From Micromonospora sp. MP36 (lineage in GTDB: Bacteria; Actinomycetota; Actinomycetes; Mycobacteriales; Micromonosporaceae): DNA of 64,000 nucleotides. A model generated the notes under the pieces. That model was given only the letters and a program-made list of their open reading frames with translations. It had not been told where the DNA came from and made no database searches. The stretch lies in NCBI RefSeq assembly GCF_008119785.1, contig NZ_VSFA01000004.1:1-64000 (forward strand), in the 5' to 3' direction. Positions 44,185 through 53,297 of this stretch are shown here, piece by piece (the stretch's first letter is position 1; every line of letters begins with the position of its first letter). The translations under genes were made by a program, and so were the position numbers.

Positions 44185-44233
44185 GCGGCGCGGCGAGCGG
44201 GGCAGCCAGCCCCGGGAGTGGAGAGGAGGCGCG

Positions 44234-44857
44234 GTGACCGAGCCGATCAGGCTGCTGCTCGCCGACGACCAGGCGCTGGTCCGGGGCGCGCTGGCCGCGT
44301 TGCTGTCGTTGGAGCCGGACCTGACGGTCGTCGCCGAGGTGGGCCGGGGCGACGAGGTGGTCCCGGAGGCTCGGCGCACCCGACCCGATGTGGCGCTGCT
44401 CGACGTGGAGATGCCCGGCCTGGACGGGCTCGCCGCCACCACCGCCCTGCGGGCGGCGGTGCCCGGCTGCCGGGTGCTGGTGGTGACCACCTTCGGGCGG
44501 CCCGGCTATCTGCGGCGGGCGATGGAGGCGGGCGCGAACGGCTTCGTGGTCAAGGACACCCCGGCCCGGCAGCTCGCCGACGCGGTGCGCCGGGTGCACG
44601 CCGGCCTGCGGGTGGTCGACCCGACCCTGGCCGCGGAGACCCTCGCCACCGGGCCGAGCCCGCTGACCGAGCGGGAGACCGAGGTGCTGCGGACCGCCCG
44701 GGGCGGTGGCACGGTGGCCGAGCTGGCGGCGACGCTGCACCTCTCCGAGGGCACGGTACGCAACCACCTCTCGGCGGCGATCGGCAAGACCGGGGCCCGC
44801 AACCGGGCCGACGCCGTGCGGGTCGCCGAGGAGAACGGCTGGCTGCTCGGCGAGTGA
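44234..44857 (+). CDS. LuxR/NarL-type response regulator (DesR-like)
   Basis: A 207-residue regulator. Receiver residues are ADDQ near 10, Asp in VALLDVEMPGLDG near 54 and Lys in GFVVKDTPA near 104. The LuxR HTH ends with LHLSEGTVRNHLSAAIGKTGARNRADA. The GTG at 44234 follows GAGGAGG. It likely controls the ABC genes upstream. Only 6 bp separate it from the convergent transpeptidase gene. Confidence 0.93.
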   Translation: MTEPIRLLLADDQALVRGALAALLSLEPDLTVVAEVGRGDEVVPEARRTRPDVALLDVEMPGLDGLAATTALRAAVPGCRVLVVTTFGRPGYLRRAMEAGANGFVVKDTPARQLADAVRRVHAGLRVVDPTLAAETLATGPSPLTERETEVLRTARGGGTVAELAATLHLSEGTVRNHLSAAIGKTGARNRADAVRVAEENGWLLGE

Positions 44858-44863
44858 GCCGGC

Positions 44864-45787
44864 TCAGGCGGCCGGTGGCGGGGTGGCGAGCTGGTCGACC
44901 ACCACGACGCTGGTGCCGGCGGGCAGCTCGGCGAGGAGCTGGCGCTGCCCGCTGCGGGTCAACCGGATGCAGCCGTTGGTGATGTCCTTGCCGAGCGTCG
45001 CGTCGGTGTACCAGCTGTGCAGTCCGATGTGGGCACCGCGCAGCCCGGTCGGCACGGCGTCCGGGTCGTCGGGGATCGCGCCCAGGGCGAAGATGTCGAC
45101 GCCGCCGTAGACCGTCTGGGGCGGGGGCGTGCGGCCGAGGATGAAGGTGCGGCCGAGCGGAGTGGACTGGCCGGGCTTGCCGAGGCTGACCGCCCAGGAG
45201 CGGACCACGCGGCCGTTGCGGTACCAGGTGAGCCGGTGCGGGCGGCGTTCCACCACGAGCTGGTCGGGCAGCGCGACCGTGGTCCAGCCGCCGGCCGGCA
45301 GCCAGGCGATCCGGCGGTTCGCCGAGGGGAGCAGGACGGCGGTCCAGCCGACCCGGCGCTCGACGATCGGCATGGTCAGCGGGACCCCGCTGATGGTGGG
45401 GGCGAGGAAGGCGCGCGGCCGGCCACCGGGTGCGTCGTACGCGGCGACGCGCCGGGCCGGCGTCAGCCCCTCGGTGAGCGGTCGGGTGTCGCCCGTACCG
45501 GGATCGGCGGGGAACCCGCCGGGCGCCGGGGCGTACGTGACCACCGGCAGGTCGTCCGGGGCGGGCGCCGCGGGCGGCGCCGACTCGGCCGCCGTCGGGT
45601 GCGGGGCGGGAGACTCCGCCGGGGCGCCGACCGACGCGGTGCCGGCCGGCGCGCCGACCGGCGTGGGGGCCGGTCCGCCGGTGAGCGCGTGCCCGACCAG
45701 CAGGGCGGTCACCAGCAGCAGCGGTACGCCGAGCGCGGCGAGCAGCCAGCCGAGGGTCCAGCGCGAGGCAAGGCGGCGAAGCAGCAT
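44864..45787 (-). CDS. L,D-transpeptidase (YkuD) with N-terminal anchor
   Basis: A 307-residue cell-envelope enzyme. A membrane helix (about 12-33) and a Pro/Ala-rich linker (to about 90) place the catalytic domain outside. A beta module precedes the YkuD domain (RPHRLTWYRNGRVVRSWAVSLGK). Its active site is His in HIGLHSWYTDA and Cys in DITNGCIRLT; the usual S-H-G-C is N-G-C here. It forms 3-3 peptidoglycan crosslinks or attaches proteins. Confidence 0.9.
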   Translation of the reverse strand: MLLRRLASRWTLGWLLAALGVPLLLVTALLVGHALTGGPAPTPVGAPAGTASVGAPAESPAPHPTAAESAPPAAPAPDDLPVVTYAPAPGGFPADPGTGDTRPLTEGLTPARRVAAYDAPGGRPRAFLAPTISGVPLTMPIVERRVGWTAVLLPSANRRIAWLPAGGWTTVALPDQLVVERRPHRLTWYRNGRVVRSWAVSLGKPGQSTPLGRTFILGRTPPPQTVYGGVDIFALGAIPDDPDAVPTGLRGAHIGLHSWYTDATLGKDITNGCIRLTRSGQRQLLAELPAGTSVVVVDQLATPPPAA

Positions 45788-45813
45788 GATCCCGACTTTA
45801 GTGGACAGAAGAC

Positions 45814-45843
45814 CCCCGCTCCGTGATTGGCGGGTGCGGGGGG
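45814..45843 (-). terminator. Weak hairpin after the amylase gene
   Basis: Arms CCCCCGC (45814-45820) and GCGGGGG (45837-45843) with a 16-nt loop. It also falls in the leader region of the transpeptidase gene. Confidence 0.4.
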
Positions 45844-45886
45844 CCTCCGGTGCGGCGCGGTCGGAGCCGCGGTCAGACGTTTCCGG

Positions 45887-47386
45887 TCAGGACAGCTTCG
45901 CCCCGATGTGGATGGCGACCGCGTCGTGGGCGGGGATGTTGGCGGCGAACCAGCCGTTGCCGTCCACCGTGATCACCGGCCCGCTGCACGAGCCGTTGCT
46001 GAAGTCGCCGTGGATGACGTCGCAGTAGCGGCCGGCGGGCAGGCCCGTGTAGTACGAGCGACCGGTGATGGCGAAGTCCTCGTCGTTGATGGTGAGGTAG
46101 CCCTTGCCGGCCCGGCTGAACGCGATGTGCTGCCAGCCGTTGTCGTACCAGTTGGCGACCCCGGCGCCCTGGGTGGCGTTGTTGAACGCGACCATGTTGG
46201 CGATCACCCGCCAGCGGTGCTCGCACTCCCAGCCGGAGTAGCAGGTGGTGTTCAACGTCTTGTTGTTGGCGTCCGACGGCGGGCCCTGGTCCCGGTTGCT
46301 GTAGGTGTAGCTCGACATCACCGCCGGAGTGCCGTACGGCCAGGCCAGCATGAAGGCGTTGGCCAGTGCGTACTCGCCGCGGTCCCGGTAGGTCAGCACG
46401 CCACCGTCGCGCTGGGTGTCGTGGTTGTCGGTGAAGACCACCGCCTGGCTGCCCGGCAGGTAGCCCCAGGACTCGCCGAAGGTCCGCAGGTACGCCAGCC
46501 GTTCGCTGTTGAACATCCGGGCCAGGTCCTTGCCGTACCGGAACTCGTGCACGTCGCCGTTGCCGGTGTACTCGGTCGGCTGGATCGGCTCGCCGGCGCC
46601 GTAGATGACCTCCTGCACGACGTAGGCCGAGCGGGAGAGCTTGCCCTTGATCGCGGCGATGTCGGAAGCCGGCATGTGCTTGCTGGCGTCCAGCCGGAAC
46701 CCGTCCACCCCGAGCGAGAGCAGGTCGTTCAGGTACGTGGCGAGCCGGGTGCGCACGTAGTCCGACTCGGTCTTGAGGTCGGCCAGGTTGACCAGCTCGC
46801 AGTTCTGCACCTCGTACCGGTCGTGGTAGTTGACGATGTCGTTGTTGCCGTTGCGGCCGCAGTAGTGGAAGTCCTGCGCGCCGTAGGTGCCCGGGTAGCT
46901 GTAGTGGCCGTACGTGGTGCCGGCCCAGCCGGTGCCGCCGTTGTCCTGGCCGGACATGTGGTTGACGACGGCGTCCACGAGCACCTTGACTCCGGCGTTG
47001 TGGCAGGTGTTCACCATCGCCTGGAACTCGGCGCGGGTGCCCTTGCGGGACTCGATCCGGTAGCTCACCGGCTGGTAGGCGACCCACCACTGGTTGCCCC
47101 TGACGTGTTCCTGCGGCGGGGAGACCTGGACGTAGCCGTAGCCCTTGGGGCCGAGCACGGTGGTGCACTCGGTGGCCACCGAGTTCCAGTTCCACTCGAA
47201 GAGTTGGACGATGACCTTCTTGCTGCCGGGGGTGGCCGCGGAGGCCGAGGGTGCGGCCAGGCCGGTCGGGACGAGCAGGCCGGCGACCAGGCCGAGGGTG
47301 AGGGCTGCCGCGACGGCTCCAGGTCGCGGTGCGGCGTCGGACGCGCCGAGTTGGAGCCGTCGTTGCCGGCATCGGCGTCGATGCAT
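45887..47386 (-). CDS. Secreted alpha-amylase (GH13)
   Basis: A 499-residue exported starch-degrading enzyme. Signal peptide 1-50 has a long basic start and an ASA-A site. The GH13 regions are present: DAVVNH (I), GFRLDASKH (II, nucleophile Asp), EVIYG (III, acid/base Glu) and FTDNHD (IV). The mature domain opens KKVIVQLFEWNWNSVATEC, as in actinomycete amylases. Domain C ends at the last residues, with no starch-binding module. The ATG at 47386 follows GGAGTCCCG. Expression is probably maltose-controlled (see the upstream sites). Confidence 0.95.
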   Translation of the reverse strand: MHRRRCRQRRLQLGASDAAPRPGAVAAALTLGLVAGLLVPTGLAAPSASAATPGSKKVIVQLFEWNWNSVATECTTVLGPKGYGYVQVSPPQEHVRGNQWWVAYQPVSYRIESRKGTRAEFQAMVNTCHNAGVKVLVDAVVNHMSGQDNGGTGWAGTTYGHYSYPGTYGAQDFHYCGRNGNNDIVNYHDRYEVQNCELVNLADLKTESDYVRTRLATYLNDLLSLGVDGFRLDASKHMPASDIAAIKGKLSRSAYVVQEVIYGAGEPIQPTEYTGNGDVHEFRYGKDLARMFNSERLAYLRTFGESWGYLPGSQAVVFTDNHDTQRDGGVLTYRDRGEYALANAFMLAWPYGTPAVMSSYTYSNRDQGPPSDANNKTLNTTCYSGWECEHRWRVIANMVAFNNATQGAGVANWYDNGWQHIAFSRAGKGYLTINDEDFAITGRSYYTGLPAGRYCDVIHGDFSNGSCSGPVITVDGNGWFAANIPAHDAVAIHIGAKLS

Positions 47387-47440
47387 CGGGACTCCTGGGG
47401 TGCGGGGGACGGGGGTGGCGAGGTAGGTCGCTGCCGTCTT

Positions 47441-47514
47441 CTTGCAGGAGCGGCCTGAAATTTTCGGGAAGGTTACAAGCGTGCTGCAAGACCTGTCAAC
47501 GTATGCACATACGT
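47441..47514 (-). promoter_or_regulatory. MalR-like operator/promoter region of the amylase gene
   Basis: CTTGCAG occurs at 47441-47447 (plus) and at 47490-47484 (minus), with a partial CTTG at 47479-47476. A perfect 16-bp palindrome ACGTATG-CA-CATACGT is at 47499-47514. CTTGCAG repeats are known operator elements of Streptomyces amylase genes bound by MalR/Reg1. Function here is inferred by analogy. Confidence 0.55.
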
Positions 47515-47615
47515 CGTTGCGAATCGCGCTACACACGCGCCGGGGCGGGGCGGTTCGACGGGCCGGCCGAGAAATCCGCGGTGAAGGGCGTGCTGGGGCT
47601 GCCCGGGGCGCGTGA

Positions 47616-47801
47616 GCTGCAGAAGCCGCCCTGGACTGGTCCCGTTGCGGCGGGCACGGGCTCTGCGCCCACGTGGTGCCGGACGTCATCCGGCTCGACG
47701 GCAGCGGTTACCCCGCTTTCCCCGCCACCCCCGTGCCGACCTGGCTGCGGGCGGGCGCGCTCAAGGCGGTCTGTCCCGGACTCCTGGTGAAGGCCGAGTA
47801 G
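47616..47801 (+). pseudogene. Ferredoxin remnant lacking a start
   Basis: Sixty-one codons read like the body of a short actinomycete [3Fe-4S]/[4Fe-4S] ferredoxin: DWSRCGGHGLCAHVVPDVIR (first Cys x5 Cys), then GYPAFPATPVP, then KAVCPGLLVKAE with the last Cys-Pro. The usual N-terminal strand is absent: the frame is closed by TGA at 47613-47615 and holds no ATG, GTG or TTG before the Cys motif. A neighbouring frame upstream (GTG at 47581) may carry the missing part. Probably a decayed gene. Confidence 0.5.
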
Positions 47802-47897
47802 CCGACCGCAGGAGGAGACGCGGACGCCACGCCGTTCCCCCGCCCCGGGGGCCGCGCGGCCCGATTCGCCGCGGTCGTCGCCCGGGTCGCCCTGCTG
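47802..47897. other. Short spacer between the ferredoxin remnant and the serS terminator
   Basis: No supported gene. A purine-rich GCAGGAGGAGACG at 47807 looks like a stray ribosome site without a following frame. Confidence 0.3.
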
Positions 47898-47950
47898 CTG
47901 ACGGCCGGCGGCGGAGGTCGGTGGACCCGACCCCCGCCGCCGGCCGTCAG
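47898..47950 (-). terminator. serS terminator
   Basis: Perfect 17-nt arms CTGACGGCCGGCGGCGG (47898-47914) and complement (47934-47950), 5 bp past the serS stop. Confidence 0.8.
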
Positions 47951-47954
47951 CGGG

Positions 47955-49241
47955 TCAGCGGACCGGGGTGAGGCGGTCGGTGCCGAGCCGGTCGCGGAGC
48001 ACCTCGGGCACGAGCACCGAGCCGTCGGCCTGCTGGAACTGCTCCAGGATGGCCGGGAAGAGCCGGCTGGTGGCCAGCGCCGAGCCGTTGAGCGTGTGCA
48101 CGAAGCGGGTCTGCTTGCCGCCCGGCTCCCGGTAGCGGATGGCCGCCCGGCGGGCCTGGTAGTCGCCGGCCCAGGACACCGAGGAGACCTCCTTGTACTT
48201 GCCGGTGCTCGGCATCCAGACCTCGATGTCGAGGGTCTTCCGCATCGAGGCGCTGGCGTCGCCGGCCGCGAGCAGGCTGGTCTGGTAGTGCAGGCCCAGC
48301 CCCTCGACCAGGCTCTCCACGTGGGCGACCATCTCGGCCAGCGCGGTGTCCGCCTGCTCGGGCAGGGTGAACTGGAAGATCTCCACCTTGTTGAACTGGT
48401 GGCCGCGGACCGTGCCGCGCTCGTCGGAGTGCGAGCCGGCGGCCTCCCGCCGGTAGCACGGGGTGTAGGCGAACGCCTTCAGCGGCAGCTTCGCGGTCTC
48501 CAGGATCTCGTCCTGGAACGCTCCGAGGATCGCCGTCTCGGCGGTGGGCAGCAGGAACTGGCCGCGCGGGGCGGACTGCCGGTCCAGGTGGTAGACGTCG
48601 TCGTAGAACTTGGGGAACTGCCCGGCGGCGAAGCCGGCGCTGTCCAGCAGCAGGTGCGGCGGGAGCAGGAACTCGTACCCGGCCTGGATGTCCTGGTCGA
48701 TCAGCCAGTTGAGCAGCGCCCACTCCAGTCGAGCGCCCATGCCGGTGTACATCCAGAAGCCGGAGCCGCCGAGCTTCACGCCGCGCTCGTGGTCGACCAG
48801 ACCCAGCGCGCGGGACAGCTCGACGTGGTCGCGGACCTTCTCGATCGCCGGCGGCTCGCCGAACGTCCGGACGACCCGGTTGGCCTCCTTGCCGCCGGAG
48901 ACGACGTCGTCGGCGGGCAGGTTGGGCAGCTCGCTCATCCGCTCGCGCAGCCGGGACTGCACCTCGTCCAGCTGGGACTCCAGCTCGGCGAGCTGCTTGC
49001 GCTCGGCCTCCGGCGCGACCGGCTCCGGCTCCTTGCCGGCCCGCTTCGCCTGCGCGTACGCCCGCGCCTCCGCCTTGCGGCGCTGCCGCTCGGCGTCGAT
49101 CTCGCTGATCAGGGCGCGGCGTTCCTGGTCGAGCCGCTGGATCTCGTCCAGCGCCCGGTTGACCTCGGCGGGATCCAGACGCTTCGCCAGCGCGGTCGCC
49201 ACCGCCTCGCGATCCTTCCGGATCAACTCCATGTCGAGCAT
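47955..49241 (-). CDS. serS: Seryl-tRNA synthetase
   Basis: A 428-residue class II synthetase that charges tRNA-Ser and, for selenocysteine users, tRNA-Sec. Residues 1-110 form the long antiparallel coiled-coil arm (rich in RQRRKAEARAYAQAKRAGKEPE) that grips the variable arm. Motif 2 is TPCYRREAAGSHSDERGTVR near 255 and motif 3 is NGSALATSRLFPAILE near 385. Length and layout match the bacterial enzyme. The ATG at 49241 gives MLDMELIRKD, the usual start. It is monocistronic. Confidence 0.98.
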   Translation of the reverse strand: MLDMELIRKDREAVATALAKRLDPAEVNRALDEIQRLDQERRALISEIDAERQRRKAEARAYAQAKRAGKEPEPVAPEAERKQLAELESQLDEVQSRLRERMSELPNLPADDVVSGGKEANRVVRTFGEPPAIEKVRDHVELSRALGLVDHERGVKLGGSGFWMYTGMGARLEWALLNWLIDQDIQAGYEFLLPPHLLLDSAGFAAGQFPKFYDDVYHLDRQSAPRGQFLLPTAETAILGAFQDEILETAKLPLKAFAYTPCYRREAAGSHSDERGTVRGHQFNKVEIFQFTLPEQADTALAEMVAHVESLVEGLGLHYQTSLLAAGDASASMRKTLDIEVWMPSTGKYKEVSSVSWAGDYQARRAAIRYREPGGKQTRFVHTLNGSALATSRLFPAILEQFQQADGSVLVPEVLRDRLGTDRLTPVR

Positions 49242-49574
49242 GCTGCTCCGTACGCCTCCGTCCAGGCAGTCAGGTGGGACTCCCAGATGCTACCGTCGCG
49301 GCCCCCTGCGGCCGGCCCGGGCCGGGCGGGGCCGGCCGGGACGGATCGGGCGCGGCCGGCGCAGGACGGGCCGGGCGGGCCCGCCGCGGCGCCGGTGCAC
49401 GGCGGACGGCCATTGGTGACGGTAGGTGATCCCGACGCTCCGGCCGGCGAGGTTACGGTGCGTGACAGGCACCGACCACCCGGAGGGCCCGATCGGGTCG
49501 CCCCCACTTCCTTGTGCCGCTTGACCTGGTCATCCTCGGGGAGACGCAACCCGCCCCGACACACCCCTCCCGCC
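49242..49574. other. serS upstream region
   Basis: No gene is supported. It contains GGTGC-GTGACAG-GCACC (49457-49473), a small inverted repeat near the probable serS promoter. No T-box-like structure is recognised. Confidence 0.4.
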
Positions 49575-49645
49575 CCTTTGCTCTGCAGCCACGGACGCAG
49601 CGGCAACGCTGGGTGCCTGCTGCGCGGGTGGCTGCAGAGCAAAGG
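49575..49645. repeat. Large inverted repeat (18-bp perfect arms)
   Basis: CCTTTGCTCTGCAGCCAC (49575-49592) and its exact complement (49628-49645) enclose a 35-nt loop with a second inner CGCAG/CTGCG stem. It is far from any gene end (about 330 bp from the serS start), so a simple terminator is unlikely. A mobile palindromic element is possible. Confidence 0.7.
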
Positions 49646-49696
49646 CGGGAGCGAGGGTGGCCCCTGGCCGGTGCGTGAGTGACTCAGGGTGACCGG

Positions 49697-49799
49697 CGCC
49701 GTCCGCCGTCCGCCGTCCGCGGTCCGCCGTCCGCGGTCCGCCGTCCGCCGTCCGCCATCCGCGGCCCGCGGCCCGCTGTCCGCGGTCCGCCGTCCGCCG
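49697..49799. repeat. Heptanucleotide tandem repeat (CGCCGTC / CGCGGTC)
   Basis: About 14-15 copies of a 7-bp unit, mainly CGCCGTC with CGCGGTC variants and a few CGCGGCC or CGCCATC, run without gaps and stop 5 bp before the MerR-clamp stop codon. It is a minisatellite-like array; copy number could vary by slippage. Confidence 0.85.
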
Positions 49800-49804
49800 G
49801 TCGA

Positions 49805-50896
49805 TCAGAGGCGGATCGGCATGAGGATGGAGAAGGCGTCCGCGTCGTCCGGACGGCGTACGGCCAGCGGGGTGATCGGGCCGTCCAGCTCCATCACGAG
49901 CTGGCCCCGGTCGCCGGCGTCGAGCGCGTCGAGCAGGTACTCCCGGTTCACCCCGACCCGTACCGTGTCCGGGTCCGCCGCCTCGGCCGGCTGGACGACG
50001 CGCAGGCCGCCCCGGCCGTCCACACCGAGCACGGTCACCATGACGGGCACCCCGGCGTACTCGCGGAGCAGCAGCGGGGTGTCTTCGGCGGTGAGCGCGC
50101 CGCGCAGCGCGACCACGTCGACCGGGATGCGGTACGCCGGCACGCCGCCGACGTGGCCGTGCAGCAGCCGGCGGTAGTCCGGGAAGTCGTACGGCAGCGC
50201 CGCGGCGGCCACCGCCCGGCCGGCGACCGAGACCTCGACCCGGTCATGAGCGATGGTCAGGTGCGCCTCCGGGGTGATCCCGACCCCGGTGTCGAGCAGA
50301 CCACGCAGTTCGTCGACGGCGTCCGCCGGGAGCAGCGCGCGGACCTCCGGGCCGTCGACCTTTCCGGCCGCCCGGGCCACGGCCAGCCGGTGCCGGTCGG
50401 TGGCGACCAGCCGTACGCCGTCCGCCTCCACCTCCAGCAGCACGCCGGCCAGCACCGGCAGGTCCGGGTCGGTGCCGACGGCGAACCGGACAGCGTCGAC
50501 GGCGGCGGCCAGGTCGCCGCGGTCAAGCACGAGACGGGTGGTCATGGGGATCTCCTCCGGATCGACCAGGGTACGGATCCGGGAGAGCTCGCGGCGGGCG
50601 TCGGCCAGGCCGTCCTCCAGCCGCCGCAGGTGCGCGTCCAGCAGCCGGTGGACCACCGCCGGCTCGTGCCGGTGCCGAAGCGCCTCGGCGATCCCGGCCA
50701 GCGGCATCCCCACCCGGCGCAGCCCGGCGACCAGCCGGGCCGGCGCGACCTGGTCGTCGGTGTACCAGCGGTAGCCGGTGGCCGGGTCGACCAGCGCTGG
50801 GACCAGCACGCCCGACCGGTCGTAGAACCGCAGCGCGCTCACCGTGAGGCCGCTGGCCCGGGCCAGCTCGCCGATGCTGCGCAGTTCGCTCTCCAC
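49805..50896 (-). CDS. MerR-type regulator fused to DNA polymerase III beta-clamp-like domains
   Basis: A 363-residue fusion. Residues 1-75 are a MerR helix-turn-helix (RSIGELARASGLTVSALRFYDRSGVLVPA, then YRWYTDDQ) and a coil follows to about 110. From about 120 the sequence is clamp-like: LVLDRGDLAAAVDAVRFAVG, GVLLEVEADGVRLVATDRHRLAVAR (clamp domain 2), then a domain 3 ending AFSILMPIRL as in DnaN. Clamp domain 1 is absent. GTG at 50896 is the likely start, because the frame upstream is the promoter itself. An internal ATG at 50545 with GGAGGAGATCCCC before it could make a 246-residue clamp-only product. Confidence 0.85.
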   Translation of the reverse strand: MESELRSIGELARASGLTVSALRFYDRSGVLVPALVDPATGYRWYTDDQVAPARLVAGLRRVGMPLAGIAEALRHRHEPAVVHRLLDAHLRRLEDGLADARRELSRIRTLVDPEEIPMTTRLVLDRGDLAAAVDAVRFAVGTDPDLPVLAGVLLEVEADGVRLVATDRHRLAVARAAGKVDGPEVRALLPADAVDELRGLLDTGVGITPEAHLTIAHDRVEVSVAGRAVAAAALPYDFPDYRRLLHGHVGGVPAYRIPVDVVALRGALTAEDTPLLLREYAGVPVMVTVLGVDGRGGLRVVQPAEAADPDTVRVGVNREYLLDALDAGDRGQLVMELDGPITPLAVRRPDDADAFSILMPIRL

Positions 50897-50904
50897 GACG
50901 CCGG

Positions 50905-50935
50905 ATCCTGGGCCCTCAACCCGCTCGAGGGTCAA
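50905..50935 (-). promoter_or_regulatory. MerR-type promoter with 19-bp spacer
   Basis: Minus strand TTGACC (50935-50930), 19 bp, CAGGAT (50910-50905). The spacer holds CCCTC/GAGGG (50931-50927 and 50917-50913). This over-long spacer with a palindrome is the MerR-activated promoter design. The start codon lies 9 bp past the -10, so the mRNA is leaderless or nearly so. Confidence 0.7.
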
Positions 50936-50938
50936 GTC

Positions 50939-52114
<1,176 letters not shown>

Positions 52115-52145
52115 CCGCCGAGTGTGCCACCCACCGCCGTCCGGC

Positions 52146-53297
52146 TCACGGGGAGAACACCGCCCGGACGCAGCCGTCGGCGCGCTCCCGGAAGAGCACG
52201 TACCCGTCCGCGGCCCGCTCCAGCGGCAGCCGGTGGGTGGCCAGGTGCTCGGTCCGCAGTTCGTCGCGGGCCATCCGGTCCAGCAGCATCGGGATCCAGC
52301 GCTGCCCGTGCTGCCGGCCGCTGCGGACGGTCAGCGCCTTCTGCATCACCGCGCCGAGCGGGAACGTGTCGACGACGCCGGTCCAGGTGCCGAGCACCAC
52401 CACGGTGCCGCCCTTGCGGCAGGCGTGCACCGCCTCGCGCAACGCCAGCGACCGCTCCGCGCCGCCGCCGAGCCGGCCGGCCAGCAGCCCCGGCGGCTCG
52501 GCCGCCATGCCGACCGCCTCGACGCACACGTCCGGGCCCCGGCCGCCGCTGCGTTCCCGCAGTTCGGCGAGGACGTCCACGTCCCGGTAGTTGAGCGGTT
52601 CCGCGCCGACGTGGCGCTCGACCATCCGCAGCCGCTCGTCGTGGTCGTCCACCACGACGACCCGGTCCGCGCCGCGCAGCAGCGCGGCCCCGGCGGTGAG
52701 CTGGCCGACCGCGCCCGCGCCCCAGACCGCCACCACGTCACCGGGCCGCACCTCGCCCAGCTCGGCGCCCAGCCAGCCGGTCGGCGCGGCGTCCGAGGCG
52801 AAGACCGCCCGGTCGTCGCTGACCGCCTCCGGCACGGCGAACGCGCCGACGTCGGCGTACGGCACCCGCACGTACTCGGCGTGGCTGCCGGCGAAGCCGC
52901 CCAGCGGGGCCGGGTGGCCGTAGCAGCCGCCGGTGGGCTGGCCCCAGGCCGACTCGGCCGCCGACGCGCCGGTGGTGCCGTTGTCGCAGCAGGCGAAGAG
53001 TCCCTGCCGGCAGAACCAGCAGGCCCCGCAGGCGATCCCGGCGCAGACCACCACCCGGTCGGCGATCCGGTGCCGGCGCACCTCCGGCCCGACCTCGACC
53101 ACCTCGCCGAGGAACTCGTGCCCGAGCACGTCCCCGGCGGCCAGGTACGGGATGCGCCCGGCCAGCAGCGGCAGGTCGGCCCCGCAGGTCGCGCTCCGGC
53201 GTACCCGGACGATCATGTCGTGGGCGTTACGCAGCTCCGGGTCGGGGACCTCGCGTACCGCCAGCGCGTTGGCACCCTCCCAACAGAGCGCCCTCAC
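52146..53297 (-). CDS. Zinc-dependent alcohol dehydrogenase (formaldehyde dehydrogenase-like)
   Basis: A 383-residue MDR-family enzyme. The catalytic zinc site is Cys in RRSATCGADL (about 37) and GHEF (about 60). The structural zinc is the four Cys of CAGIACGACWFCRQGLFACC (about 90-110). The NAD motif is VAVWGAGAVGQLTA near 185, followed by VVVVDDHDERL. Structure and length fit the glutathione-independent formaldehyde dehydrogenase/threonine dehydrogenase branch. It starts with GTG at 53297, overlapping the preceding stop by 4 bp. Confidence 0.92.
   Translation of the reverse strand: MRALCWEGANALAVREVPDPELRNAHDMIVRVRRSATCGADLPLLAGRIPYLAAGDVLGHEFLGEVVEVGPEVRRHRIADRVVVCAGIACGACWFCRQGLFACCDNGTTGASAAESAWGQPTGGCYGHPAPLGGFAGSHAEYVRVPYADVGAFAVPEAVSDDRAVFASDAAPTGWLGAELGEVRPGDVVAVWGAGAVGQLTAGAALLRGADRVVVVDDHDERLRMVERHVGAEPLNYRDVDVLAELRERSGGRGPDVCVEAVGMAAEPPGLLAGRLGGGAERSLALREAVHACRKGGTVVVLGTWTGVVDTFPLGAVMQKALTVRSGRQHGQRWIPMLLDRMARDELRTEHLATHRLPLERAADGYVLFRERADGCVRAVFSP

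Noticed and set aside
49242..49574. T-box leader of serS
   Set aside because: No T-box consensus or specifier loop was recognised in the leader.
49697..49799. CRISPR array
   Set aside because: Units are 7 bp with no spacers, and no cas gene is present.
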